In this document: piece after piece, positions 46,691 to 58,091 of the stretch
How the letters are laid out: each line of letters begins with the position of its first letter
How positions within the stretch are numbered: the stretch's first letter is position 1
Assembly: GCA_025024175.1 (NCBI GenBank)
Contig: QCXZ01000001.1
Location: 14,818,001 to 14,882,000, forward strand
Direction of reading: 5' to 3'
DNA length: 64,000 nt
Source of the DNA: Rhyzopertha dominica
Taxonomy: Eukaryota; Arthropoda; Insecta; Coleoptera; Bostrichidae
Translations under genes and position numbers: made by a program
The notes under the pieces: model-generated
Database searches by the model: none
Told to the model about the DNA's origin: nothing
The model's input: the letters and a program-made list of their open reading frames with translations, nothing else

Positions 46691-47841
46691 TTATTAAATT
46701 GCATATTAATAGGTAACATCTAATCCACAAAACAGCTGTGACAGCTTATAAATTCGAAAAAATGGATCGTAAGGTGTATTTTTAATATTAAAAATGTGAA
46801 TATTTAAAGGGACCGCCAAAACGCGAACATATAGGCCGTGACGTCAGGTGTCTTGTAAATGGCCGCTTGTTTACATATGGGGGGTCAGCGCGTCATGCGT
46901 CAGCCTCAGCCCGTCTATTTATCAATTTGTTGTTTGCGTTCATTTTGTGACAAGCGAATTAAAATACTCCTAGAAAAAGTGAAATATATGACTTCTGAAG
47001 GCATGTTCATTGTTATGGAATTTGTGTACAGTGACGAGCAGTTCAACGCGGCGGAGATGAGGAACGTAAAAACAACATCAAATTAACGTAGCATTGATAA
47101 TTTGATCACAGTGGGTTGTTGGAAACATACTATTTGTAAACATAAAAATGTAAGAATCAAAAATATACCCTAAACTTGACATTTATTTTAGAGGTCAGAA
47201 TAAATATAAATTGCCATTTATTTTCGGGGCTCTTGCGGCTCGTTTCCGGTCTGGCTAACAGTCGAATATATGGGGAACAACGTCGTTCTTTATTATAACA
47301 TTTCCCTCTATCAACTTAAAACGCATATAATTTTTCATATCCTCTTCAAGCTATAACGATATGGAAACTGAATGGTAAACACTTATAACCCCAAAAAGAA
47401 TAATAAAACTTACAGTAAGAATTAAGATGATCTTCACAACAGAAAAACAAACTTTGCGATTTCGGCATACCACGTCTAGGGGCCTTAAACAACTTTTTCA
47501 TACGTTGATAATCTCGAGGAATGGGTACAAAAATTTTGTTAGCGGTACTGACTGATGTACTCTTACAGCCAGGTATAAAACAGCACTTTACAGCTTTTAC
47601 AATACAAGAATGATACTACACCATTAAATAGCACGTTCTTCGGTAATGTTTACGTGACACTTGACGTCACGAGTTGAATAACCTTGGATAGAAGCGTTTT
47701 GGCGGTGACTCCTAGGATTCGAACTTCAGACCTGAAATTCTCTACCTACAAATATTTTTTTTTGTTTTTTTTAACATGGCGTACGATATATATGCACTTC
47801 AAGAGTCATTTTGCGTAATTTTCAAAAAAGTGATAATACCC
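46691..47841 (-). mobile_element. THAP-zinc-finger element, copy 2 (best THAP reading)
   Basis: Collinear with copies 1 and 3, lacking the outermost 25 nt on the left. It ends AATACCC followed by AATT. On the minus strand (about 47585-47215) the THAP finger keeps its zinc ligands: KCCFIPGCKSTS (C-x4-C), then CCEDHLN (C-x2-H). KIFVPIPRDYQRMKKLF lies between them, and LEEDMKNYMRFKLIEGN and VVPHIFDC follow after an intron-like gap with GTAAGT and TTATAG. The first exon and the gap do not join in a clean frame, and TAG follows the last Cys. Confidence 0.85.
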
Positions 47842-47924
47842 AATTCCTGCAGGTACGAAATGTTTAGGGAGACTAGCTATACTGCTTAATCATTTCCTCT
47901 ACATCACTATATAAAGATAGAAAG

Positions 47925-48440
47925 ATAGCTAACGCCTTTCCGAAATATCGTTCGACGACTGAGGAGCTACAAACACAAGGTGTGTACAGCATCCCATGCA
48001 GCTGTGGGAAGGTTTACATCGGCCAAACCGGAAGGCACATCAGCACGAGAATCAAGGAGCACATGAGGTACACCAGAGAGCGGCAAGGTGATAGGTCGGC
48101 TGCAGCAGAACATCGAATGGAGACTGGCCACATCATCAAATTCGAGGAAGCACAAATGCTGTCGAGGGAATCAAGATTCTGGCCGAGACTGTACAAGGAA
48201 GCCATCGAAATCCAGAAGAACCCGCACAATTACAACCGAGACCGGAGCATCGAACTACCTGGAATCTGGAAACCGGTCATGCGTAACAACGCCCACGCGT
48301 CGGTGACCCGGACGAGTATAAATACCCGAGCGGACTAGGACACTTCAGTTTCAGAGCTACTTCTGAGGAAGACACCGAGTGTCGAAACGTCAAGGTCTAA
48401 TAAGCAACGTGGGAACCAGCCCGGAAAACAACATGTCATA
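47925..48440 (+). pseudogene. Penelope-like element, C-terminal GIY-YIG endonuclease and 3' end
   Basis: Open frame to 48338. GVYSIPCSCGKVYIGQTGRH is the GIY-YIG core (Tyr, Tyr, Gly), with the RIKEH motif (catalytic Arg) about 25 residues later, and a typical Penelope-type CxC. The protein ends TRTSINTRAD. The reverse transcriptase part is absent, so this is a 5'-truncated insertion, normal for these retroelements. The frame is otherwise clean, which suggests a fairly young copy. A hammerhead-like motif follows the stop. It adjoins THAP element copy 2. Confidence 0.9.
48363..48391 (+). ncRNA. hammerhead-like motif after the Penelope-like ORF
   Basis: CTGAGGA (fits CTGANGA), one extra A, stem II GACAC-CGA-GTGTC, then GAAACGTC with a GTC triplet. 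The extra base between the core box and stem II is the only visible departure from the core. Penelope-like elements are known to carry hammerhead motifs in their terminal repeats. Confidence 0.6.
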
Positions 48441-48559
48441 TATAAATAGTGTAGTTTATTATTACTTGTACCGTAAACACTTAGATGTAAATCTATATAC
48501 CTACTTTTAAAGAATATCAGTAATGAACAAAATATTTATGTATTTTCTAATTCATTGAA

Positions 48560-48705
48560 TTGGTCTCGAGTTCGAGATTCTCGATGATTTTTGATGCAAG
48601 ATCTCGATCTCATCTCGAAAATTCGAGATGTAAAGATGCCAGTTTCGATCTGGAGTTTCGAGAAGAGATCGATACGAGACCGAGAAATTTCTCATTTCAG
48701 CACTA
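48560..48705 (-). mobile_element. terminal fragment of a hAT-like element
   Basis: On the minus strand it starts TAGTGCTGAAATGAGAAATT and carries many TCGAGA/TCTCGA motifs as subterminal repeats. The opposite end is not in the window. Confidence 0.5.
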
Positions 48706-49690
48706 ATTTCAGCAACCGCTCAATAAGGTTTGGTTCTTGCAGCAATGTATTAAGTCTTATTAACATTAGGACACCTGGTATGTAATATTGACCAAAATGT
48801 CTTGCCGTGGCTCCGTTTGGAAGTAAAAAATCACCATGTCAACCTCAAACCTCAACATGATCATTTCCAACCTAAAATTTCATTATTTCCATCTAATTGG
48901 AGAAAAGGTTAAAAAATAACAATTCCACACCAATAATAAACAATAACCTTATTGGCCGGTCTGTACTTCAAATTGTGGAATTCACCCTGAGGTTGGATAA
49001 AAAAATTAATTCTGTTTTTTTCCCTAATTTGAACTTTTATAAGTCTTCCATTAAACAACAGACACAAGCACCACCAGCAGTTATGAACCAAAACAAAGTA
49101 CTTGGACAGGTTAAACAAAAAATTAAATCAGAAGAACTTGCAGTTGCCTATTCTGATAAAGGAGACTGTATCGTGATACACTGAAAAAAAGTGTTGCATT
49201 TTCTGAATTCAACAGCCTTCAAGAAACTATAAGGAAAGACCAATACACAGTTTCACCAATTAATAAGATAAATAGTGTTTAAAAGACATAGAAGACACCG
49301 TTAAGTGTTTTTGTACTTCCCAAGGCTCTTTGTTACTCATAAATGCCAGATCACAGTGCCTCTAAGAATCCTCACTAGGTTAAATTTTATGATGATGTTT
49401 CCTATGCTATTATAACTAGCAATTTAGTGTTCGCAGCTTACAAGCCGTACTGCTATGCAAACATGCAATGGCGAACCCAGAAGCCCTTCTCGGTTGGGGT
49501 ACATACTAGAGGGGAGGGCTCTGGGAAATGGAATACACCCTTTTTTAAGTTTAAAAGGCTGTATTTTTCTTGCATTGTTGCAAAAAAGGTCTTGAAACGA
49601 CATGGTTTCGTATCATTACGTTGTTATAGGATGTTCATCTTATGTGCAAGTCCAAATACTCCTCAGCTGAGTTATTTTCACAAGCGTGTA
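48706..49690. other. unannotated region
   Basis: A 95-codon plus frame at 48897-49184 is Lys/Asn-rich and not recognised. The GGCGAACCCAGAAGCCC stretch near 49470 is hAT-like but unpaired. Confidence 0.4.
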
Positions 49691-50104
49691 GGTAGCATAA
49701 GCTACAAATGATCCAAGTCGCGCGCGTTATTAGTAACGCGCACAAGGGCATGTGTTGAACTGTCTTGATTTTAGAAAGAAAATGACCCAAGTAAGAAGTA
49801 GCTCTTAGCTGGTGCGTTGAAGGAAATATGGGTGAGAAATTTGCAGTTGTAGGGAGGTAGCTTTGAATGCTGACCACCTTACATGACAAACCGATTGTAG
49901 TCTGCCTTTCATTAAGCTGGTTGCGATTTGATTGCACAGAATTGATCTACATTTTGCCATCATGAAATTAGGGAAGAAACTGTGAAATGTGATAAATAGT
50001 AAGTGTCTAACAATTGCTTTTATATCCATAATACAATTATATATTAAGTAGGCCAGGTTCACCTTGACTGGTTTTCTGCTGTTTTTCAACGTAACTTATT
50101 TTAA

Positions 50105-50200
50105 GTCTGCTTTGGTCAATTTATTACTTTGTACCCCTATCTGATGAGCCCTATTAGGGCGAAACTAGTCGCATTGTCGGAGTGAATTGACCAGGGCAGA
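50105..50200 (+). ncRNA. hammerhead ribozyme motif (Penelope/retrozyme type)
   Basis: CTGATGA (50141-50147), stem II GCCC-TATTA-GGGC, GAAA (50161-50164), then CTAGTC with the GTC triplet. Outer arms GTCTGCTTTGGTCAATT (50105-50121) and AATTGACCAGGGCAGAC pair fully if G-U pairs are allowed, giving a long stem I. The inner stem next to the core is poor. Same family as 7525-7610. Confidence 0.75.
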
Positions 50201-51256
50201 CAATTATTTCATCTGGTGCTTTAAGTAACAAAACTACAAAGCATTAAGGTTTAAAAGTGCTCCAAAGAATTTAATCAATATATATGATCTGTGCTATATA
50301 ATAGAGGTATACATTCAATTTAAATCATTTTTAAATTGCTGTCACTACCAGTTATGCTAAAAGCATGTTAGTTAGAACCAAAAATTAAGGGTCACTTCAT
50401 TAGCAAAATGTGTAGCCTAAGACGAACCGTTTTGTCTGAAAAAAAAACATGTTATGTCGGTTGTGGAAAGTGGAATAGTTAGGTACAGTTTAGAAATAAA
50501 ACTCCAGATGCGATGTCATTGTGACGTAAAAATCATGTACAAGAGGTTAGCAGTTTTTACTAATTTGCCGTGGGGCTGCGGCCTTAATCAGAAACCCCAA
50601 TTGTCATGGCATTTACTTGGAGCGATCGGGCAGAAATGTAAACTATGCAACCTGTATTACCACCGGGATATGGGACGTAAGAGGGTAGCCGATAGGTTGA
50701 AATCACGCAAAGATCGTATGAGCAACAGACGGGCTAAACTAATATTCGGAAAATTATTGACTGCAGGGTGTGCATAAAAAGTAAGCATGATATTAGTAAC
50801 TTACCATGCATGATATTATACCAGGTTATTCAAAATATGGAATAACCCATTTATTTCTGTAAATATGAATTATATAACATTTCATTCTAACTGCATGTCG
50901 ACTATGATTTCTGGAGGAACTTTTATAATAATTTTCCTTCCGCCTCCCTATTGCTTCAGCAGACAGTAGATTACTGTGAAAGAGCTTTTAACATTAAACT
51001 TGTCACGTGTAATTAGAGATACAATCTTAGAAATTCAGTCATATCGGAATAGATCATATACCGCTCGATCATTCCCGACAGAATTGTATCCTAGCCTTAC
51101 TATTCTCTGGATACTACGCGACGGACCTGGTGGGGACGGGCATTCGCATTCCGCTCTCGTGACGGACTCGTGCGACGGGGTTTGCGGTTTTAGATTTTTT
51201 GAATGTTTTTACTCATTTATCGTGCTCGTGTTTTTGGTAGTGTACCAAGAAATATG

Positions 51257-51397
51257 TAGCTACAACGTGGAGTTCGAATTTTTCGTTTATGTGCGTTATA
51301 GCGCGCCAAAAATACGCTTCTTTAAGCAAAATATAACAACAAATATTTACATTACCGTACCAAATTCAGAAAAAACTCGAACTCTACGTTGTAGCTA
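51257..51397. repeat. inverted repeat (hairpin), arms of about 27 nt
   Basis: TAGCTACAACGTGGAGTTCG and AAAAACTCGAACTCTACGTTG-type arms pair with few mismatches around a loop of about 85 nt. Confidence 0.7.
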
Positions 51398-51598
51398 AAT
51401 CTTTTGTCATTGCCATATCGAAATTTCACTTCGAAAAAGTTTCGAATAACTCGGTAAAATGTAAAACGGTAGGTGCTTAAAATGACCCGATTCTCTCTAG
51501 GTAAACGCCCGTCTTAACGCTGCCTTTACTAGCTTTAAGCTCCCACCTTACCGACGAGTATATTGCGCGCGCAACATGGATCATTTGTAGCTTATGCT

Positions 51599-51879
51599 TC
51601 CTAGACGCTTATATGTTGAAAATTTGTCACAGCTTTCACGCGCATATTATAGGATTTGATCATCTATTGAGAAAGATTCGATGGAGTGTTTGTATAGACC
51701 TGAAGTTATTTTTATTTGGTTAACGGGCTAACGATGATCTATAATCTATGTTATGGATCGAAACATGTCGCACTACTAGTGAAGTAAATATTTGCATGTT
51801 TTTGTTCTTCTCGAGTAATCTTGGGAAGAAGCCTCACTTATTATTAACTTGAATTGGCTCCTCTTTGAAATAAAATCAC
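51599..51879. other. AT-rich spacer
   Basis: Nothing recognised. Confidence 0.5.
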
Positions 51880-52480
51880 ACTGATGAAAAAAAAAGCAGG
51901 AATAGTTAGACAACATGTACTAAGAGCCATAAATTTTGAGGGCACGCCACTGCTTCACAGAGAGAGGAAGGCCTATCAGTATGCGAACCTTTTTTCCTCT
52001 TACTGTCACAAGTAGTTTTACTTTGACTCCTCAACATCGTCAGCAAATATTAAAATGGTGTCGAGAATATAAACAGTGGACAGTGAAATTGGTCAACGTG
52101 GTGTACGATGGTGAATCACGATAATTGAAAAAATGTCTTGTAAAGAAGGCCGATGCTGAGTTAGATTTGGTGTAATTATATATCGAAGCAAACCACAGTA
52201 AGTTTATTCCCAGCACTCTTACTACTGTTCCTTAGACAAACGATGTTTTCTAAGTATTTTGCTACCCACAATCGGGAGAACAATGAACTTCTTATATAAA
52301 GCTGATGGCAACGTTTTGTCTGCCCTGCAAGAACTCTCTATTTTGATCCAGCGAATATGTTTGGAGTGCAATCAAGAGGAGACTTACTAATTTGCTGCAA
52401 TTTGCACAGACTTTAGCCTGTATTTAACAGGAAATTAAAAACAGTGGTTTTTAAAAGAAATAAGCCACTTCAATTTGTCG
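51880..52480 (+). pseudogene. Tc1-like transposase remnant
   Basis: TLTPQHRQQILKWCREYKQW and WTVK match the Tc1 block before the first catalytic acid. That motif (normally FSDESR) reads VYDGESR here, so Asp is replaced. After a decayed stretch, SSEYVWSAIKRRLTNLL (about 52350) matches the block with the last catalytic Glu. Frameshifts and stops throughout. Confidence 0.8.
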
Positions 52481-54615
52481 AAGCTTGGACGCATAACATA
52501 AGATTTATGATAGTAGGATGGTAAAATTTTATAATTTACATTCATTTAAGATTGTGATGTGATGAAAATATCAATCCAAAATAAATGTACTTTCTTGGTG
52601 TTGTAGTTCTAATATCGCAGTGCACTATGACAAATATCGTATTGCCATCATGAACATTTTTGTGCTCTCTGGACCTTATTCTTTGACAGTATTTTATATA
52701 TATTATATATAATAACCGCAGAAGTGATTATTGGCATACATTTACTCAACAGTCATGTACCTAAAAGTGTAAGTTACCTATGTCCCCTAATTATCATATT
52801 TTAATATTTCATGCTTTCCATTCTCTTACAGTGCCTTCACTCTGTTCAAAGCAAGCCTTTCATTTTATTTATACCTGAAATTACAAAATCTTCAAAAATG
52901 TAGCCTATGAGAGGGACCTGTTACGCGAACGCTATAATTAACTAGTCAACCTATTTCCTAATACAAAATCTTGCTCTCAGCAACACGAGAGGATCTGGTT
53001 TACGCAATGACCATTTCCTACACTAAAGAGTCGGCGCCTGTCATACGAAATTCCCAGAATTGCGTTACAGCCGCATTTTTACTACTGTGAAAGGGATTTC
53101 TGTACATTAATCAATATGATATTGAAAGGTCTCTACGATATTATTCAAATTTCTGTCTGTTTGACATGATCTTGGTAGTAGTACACATACTTTGCTATTT
53201 TAATAAATAAATAGGATACTTGCCATACTGTTCCCATAGCAGCTACGTATAAACTACCGAACAAACTTAAATCAATCGTTGCGCTTATTATCCATTAATA
53301 CTGCAAAAACGCTTAAATAATAAGATTCAATTTAGATTGCATAACCTCCATATAAACACTGAAATAATTACGCATTTACTACGGACATGTTTCTAATACT
53401 ACAGTGATAAAAATTATTCACATGCTTTAGCGCAAACAAAAAGGCCGTTGGAGGAAATTTTCCTGAGGTGACCTGAATACTCATATACCAAAAGAATATC
53501 CAATAAATTACTCGCAGAATGTACACTGAACTTTTGTGTTACGTAAGATAATAGCTACCACTAAAGAAATGCTATGCAGAAATAAACCGCCAGTTAAAAT
53601 TAACTGTATTACACTTTTCTTCCCTTTTCGGAGTGTAGGTACAGTATGTTTCCGCATTGAGTTTACAAGACGAGCAGAATTTTTTATCTATGAGTTTACG
53701 ATAACAGTACAAAGGAATAATGTAATTGCATGTTATGAAACCAGCAAATCTGTTTTAAAACTTCTTTATTCTGTCTCAGTGGGATGAGGAGTTTATTTTT
53801 CTCTTGATTTTGAANCTCGTAATGAATATAAGTTTTTAACATGTACCTAGGCGGGTCGACAATTTATCGTCGTAAGTCAATCTTTACAAAATGTTGACTA
53901 GAGCAAATTTGTTTGATTCAATCTTATGGTGCAACAAAGTTATTGTTCTGTTATTGAAAAGTTCAATCAGAAATTCCGAATATTCCAGTTTCTCGCATGA
54001 AGACCCAAAAACTGGTAATACAGTTTATAACAATTTAACAAATGGCTCTGTTAAAAATTTAAACAGAAAAAAGCGTACCATAAAAAAGACCCTGCTACCC
54101 TTTTTTTTCTGAAGTCCCTTCAGAATCGCCCAAAAACCCCATTAAGGAGGCGGTCACTTCAACTGGGCATTACTAATCAAAGAATTTTGAAAGGGAAAAC
54201 GTACAAATCGAAATTTAATCCTAGATTCGAACCAAGTGATGATGTAAAACGATTATATTTATGTTTGTGTATAATAGGAAATCAAATGTCGAGAGACTAT
54301 AAATTTTTATTTGTTTTTATTATCGGCGTATAATGTTTTTTTCCAGCAACACGGTTCTCCTGCACGCTCTCATTGTTATTAACTGGTTAAACGCTAAATT
54401 TGGAAATCAGTGGGTTGAATGAAATGGTGCAACACAGGGTTCTACCAGGAATTCCGACTTGACGGTTATGGTTTTTTATTTGTGTGAGCGTTTAAAGCAA
54501 ACTATATTTAGAAATAATCTGTCTAATAATTTTGAAGAATTAAAACATCAAATAAAAGGTGCTGCGTCGTTTAATGATTGTTCTTGCTAAAAGATACTTT
54601 ATATTTTGTCATAGT
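52481..54615. other. AT-rich region without recognised features
   Basis: Short AT repeats occur near 52695. The 83- and 73-codon frames at 53.5-54.1 kb match nothing known. Confidence 0.5.
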
Positions 54616-54619
54616 GATA

Positions 54620-54705
54620 TCGGCGTCAAAAAATAAAACTGCCAATATAATGGGATCTAAAAAGCAGGTAAAATTATTGCTAAGTCCAAAATCAAGAGCA
54701 AACTC
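54620..54705 (+). repeat. dispersed repeat, copy 2
   Basis: Second copy of the repeat at 15610-15725, about 70-75% alike by eye. Confidence 0.5.
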
Positions 54706-57016
54706 TTTCAAAAAACATTTAATTTAGCACTTGTAGTTTGGTATAGTTTGCGAGGCAATAGGTTAAGCATTAAAGCAATGCAGCTAAGTGAAAAACGAAA
54801 CGAAAATTCTCTAATGTGCTGCAGACACTTTCGAACCTGGTATGATATTATTAGTTTTACTATTCTAATTACAACATTGTGATAAAAATCAGAGGTATTA
54901 GATTAGATTAAAATGCTTGAAAACAAACTACTGTTGTTTGTATGTGACAGAAGCAGTAGAAATGTAAGCCAAATACCAGAATATCAAGTATAATCCACTA
55001 ATTGAAAATCAATGCATAGCATCGACAATTTCTATAACGTCCTCAATTGCTCAATATTTCATGTGCATTAGAGCTTTTGATACGCATTTACCCAAAACGT
55101 GAACGTTGTGTTAAAAGAACGATGACGAAATGTACGTTTTTGTAAAGAAAAAACACTAAAACAACATAGGTTACACGATTCAATAACACAAATGAGGTTC
55201 ACATGATTTACTTCTATTTTGTTAAGGAAAACTAATAAGTAATGCAAGGGGCGGTGCAACTGGTATAATTTAAATCATACTTGTGCCGTATTTGAATGAC
55301 AATATGCGATCGTTGTTAGTTATATAAGAAAAAAAACTCTCTCTGTTATAATTCCTATACTGTAACATTTAAGTATATAAGATCGTCAAAAATGATTTTC
55401 TTTTACAGTTGTCATGTTCTTGCAGAAATGTTTTCGGATTAAAACACCTATAACGGATTGTCCAATTAAAATTTTTAAACGCAAGCGTTTTGGTCTCGGT
55501 TTGGGTATGGAAAGTGGCTTTCAAACGACTTGTATAACATGATTTTCAAAGTTTATAAAAGTAGTAGAACTGTAATGCCACCTTAGATTTTGAGAAAAAC
55601 ATACCTGTCTCCTATAAAAGGAAATCATTTTTAAACGCTCTTAATTACATTATCATATTCAAAAGTTAAAAAATTGAGGGGTGGGGGGTGGGAGTCTGTA
55701 GAAGGGCACTGCTTTAGAGATACCAGTATTTGTTGAAAAGCCTCAGTGCATCATAATTAGTACACTACTGACCTGTATGTTTCAAAATTTTCATTGCGTT
55801 ATTAGTAACGCAAGTTGCTGCAGTTTTTTTTAATAAGGTGCAGAAATACTTGACAAGTACGATTTAAAACAACTGCAACAAAACTCCAAAGACCAGACAC
55901 TAATCACTATATACCTAGTACCCTCTTTTAATTATTTAACAATTAACTCAATTTTCTGCTCTTTCAGTATNCTGCGATAGCTATTTGTATCCAAGTTATT
56001 ATTGCAAATTATAAACGTGTGTATTGCAAGGCATTTTAACCGTGAAGGACGATTTCGCGTTGAAACACCAACATCAAACGGCAACCCCAACATGCAATTG
56101 ATGTGATTGTCTGTTGCTTATACACGAAACACACATAATCCAAAATTCAATACTAGGAAGCCAAAGTCAAAATATAGTATTATAGTCTCTGAACAGAAAA
56201 AGGGATTTCGTGTGTTTTAACACTAAAAATGCTTGTTCGATGGTTTTGCGTGGTACCTATTGTATACTGTTAATTCTCGGTTTTTTAAGTCCATTTGATC
56301 TTTAGTAGTGTTTTTTTAATGTATAACAATATACAAACAATATACATTTGACAGAATACGAGCTTACTTATAAAAATTAATCAGGGAAAGTTGACAAGTA
56401 AAACAACAGATTTAGTGAATGATCTAAAACGTGTAAGGCTTAAAGGGTGAAAAATTGTGTGTTAAGCTATTGCCAAACGCAAAAGAGTTTCTACAGCTCA
56501 AAGTAAAGAATTGCTTCAAAAAGGCGAGAATTATGAAACTCGCTTACGGTTACGCTCGATTTTAAGAACGGCAACTGAAATAAACAATGATGATAGCAGA
56601 ATTTGTAGTTACCTTTTTAAGTAAAATTAACCACCCACAGTTCACGTTTCAAACAATCTGAATCTTGTCACGTTCGCGTGTTACAGAAAGAAGTGAAAAC
56701 AATGTACAGTGTCGTTAACTCGCAAACGGTTTAGTTTACCGGCTGTTTCCATCGACTAAATAATTCTAGCAGGCCGTAAGGATGAAAGCGATACAGACTG
56801 AGTATGCCAAGGTAAATGGGTGTTCACACCGCGTATTCATACTAACAGCTGACGTAAATATCGAATGCAACTGCTTTTGAGGTACCTACATGTGTAATTT
56901 AACGACGTTTCTTTTGCTTCAATGCTTAATACAATGCATTTAGCTGACGCGTTTTAAGAACGATATTACAAATTTATTCAAAATGATATACTAGGTACAG
57001 AGATATCTAATATTTG
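54706..57016. other. AT-rich region without recognised features
   Basis: The palindrome GCGTTATTAGTAACGC (about 55796-55811) repeats the core of one at 49726-49743. Nothing else was recognised. Confidence 0.45.
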
Positions 57017-57376
57017 GTCTGCCACTCCCAGGGCTCGTATTTTCTTTATTTTATTTAGATACAACATTAAGTTAATGTCAGATTGAATGTGTTTTTAAAC
57101 TCTTTAAGACAGGCATAGTGGGTGTGCAAAAAATATTTGCAGATGATATTTCGCAAATAAAGTTAATTTTTTACCTTACCCCTTATAGTAAATATTGCTT
57201 TATAGTTGAATGCCGACTTTTGTCTTCTTCACTTTGTGTCATTACAACGTATGCGTAATTTTTACTCCTTAAGGAAAAATAAGTAAAACTCGTCGCTCCA
57301 TATTCTGTTAATATTGCTGTTTAGATTTCTTTAAGTTTAGGTTTTAAGAGATTATTACGGTAGAAAATATGCCTAC
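57017..57376. mobile_element. partial copy of the foldback element
   Basis: Matches one arm of 1846-2877 from just inside its end (GGCTCGTATTTTCTTTATTT) to ATTACGGTAGAAAATATGCC, where it is cut by the hAT-like start at 57377. Confidence 0.85.
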
Positions 57377-57990
57377 CAGTGGCGGCTGGTGGTATTTTTA
57401 TATGCGGGGCGCTGATTGAATAATACAAGAAGTATTCCTATTTTAAATACTTTTGCTTTTATTTCTTAGAAATGTCCAGTTATCATCATTCATCGCCACC
57501 AAACATTAAACAAACAAAACAAAAAAAAACGCATTTGTCTCTTCCCATCCGCGCAACCATGAAGTCTTTTCATAAACATTTGCATCAAACTTTCTGGTAA
57601 ATCCTTTTCCATTTTTTGTAACTGGGTTGTACTTGATTTAAATTTAATACACGCACAGGGCGTTACCTTTTCCTTAATGTTTACTTTGTCCGCCAAACTC
57701 AGAGAAGTGAAGTTTAATTTGATTAAATCACACACCCTCATTTTTTGTCTTGAACATAATTTTCTACAAAAAAAAAAACCTGTACGTACGCTTAACAACC
57801 GCTTACGTTCGGGCGCATTATTTGCAGCAACGCGCGCTCGTGGCATGGGCTGAACGAACTAAGCCCGAAATTCCACTTAGAATCGCGTGTCGACGCGTGC
57901 CATTTCCATCGCATTGACCACAGAACGTTGCACTGACATCGAAACGCTTTGGGCTCACGGGTTTCCGCGGTGCAGGCGCTGAACACAAAT
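57377..57990. mobile_element. hAT-like end inserted in the foldback copy, extent uncertain
   Basis: Begins CAGTGGCGGCTGGTGGTA, a typical hAT end, exactly where the foldback copy breaks. A more GC-rich stretch follows at 57.83-57.98 kb. The minus frame at 57490-57846 is not recognised. The far end and the 8-bp duplication were not found. Confidence 0.5.
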
Positions 57991-58091
57991 CTACATAAGA
58001 TTGTAAATTAAATACCTATGGGCAATAACTAACAATTGGTAGGTATATTAGATCATTAGATGTAAATGATTCAACGAAATCGGATGCAATT

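Larger units (their letters stand above)
49694..51598. repeat. 1.9-kb segment bounded by inverted 30-nt repeats
   Basis: AGCATAAGCTACAAATGATC (from 49694) recurs inverted at 51579-51598, followed in both by a GCGCGCG stretch. The palindrome GCGCGTTATTAGTAACGCGC follows on the left. The segment holds the hammerhead at 50105-50200 and an internal hairpin at 51257-51397. Whether it is one mobile element is uncertain. Confidence 0.45.

Noticed and set aside
49468..49520. hAT-like stretch ATGGCGAACCCAGAAG
   Set aside because: Single, unpaired and short.
50454..50777. 107-codon Arg/Lys-rich frame
   Set aside because: No domain recognised and no homologous copy in the window.
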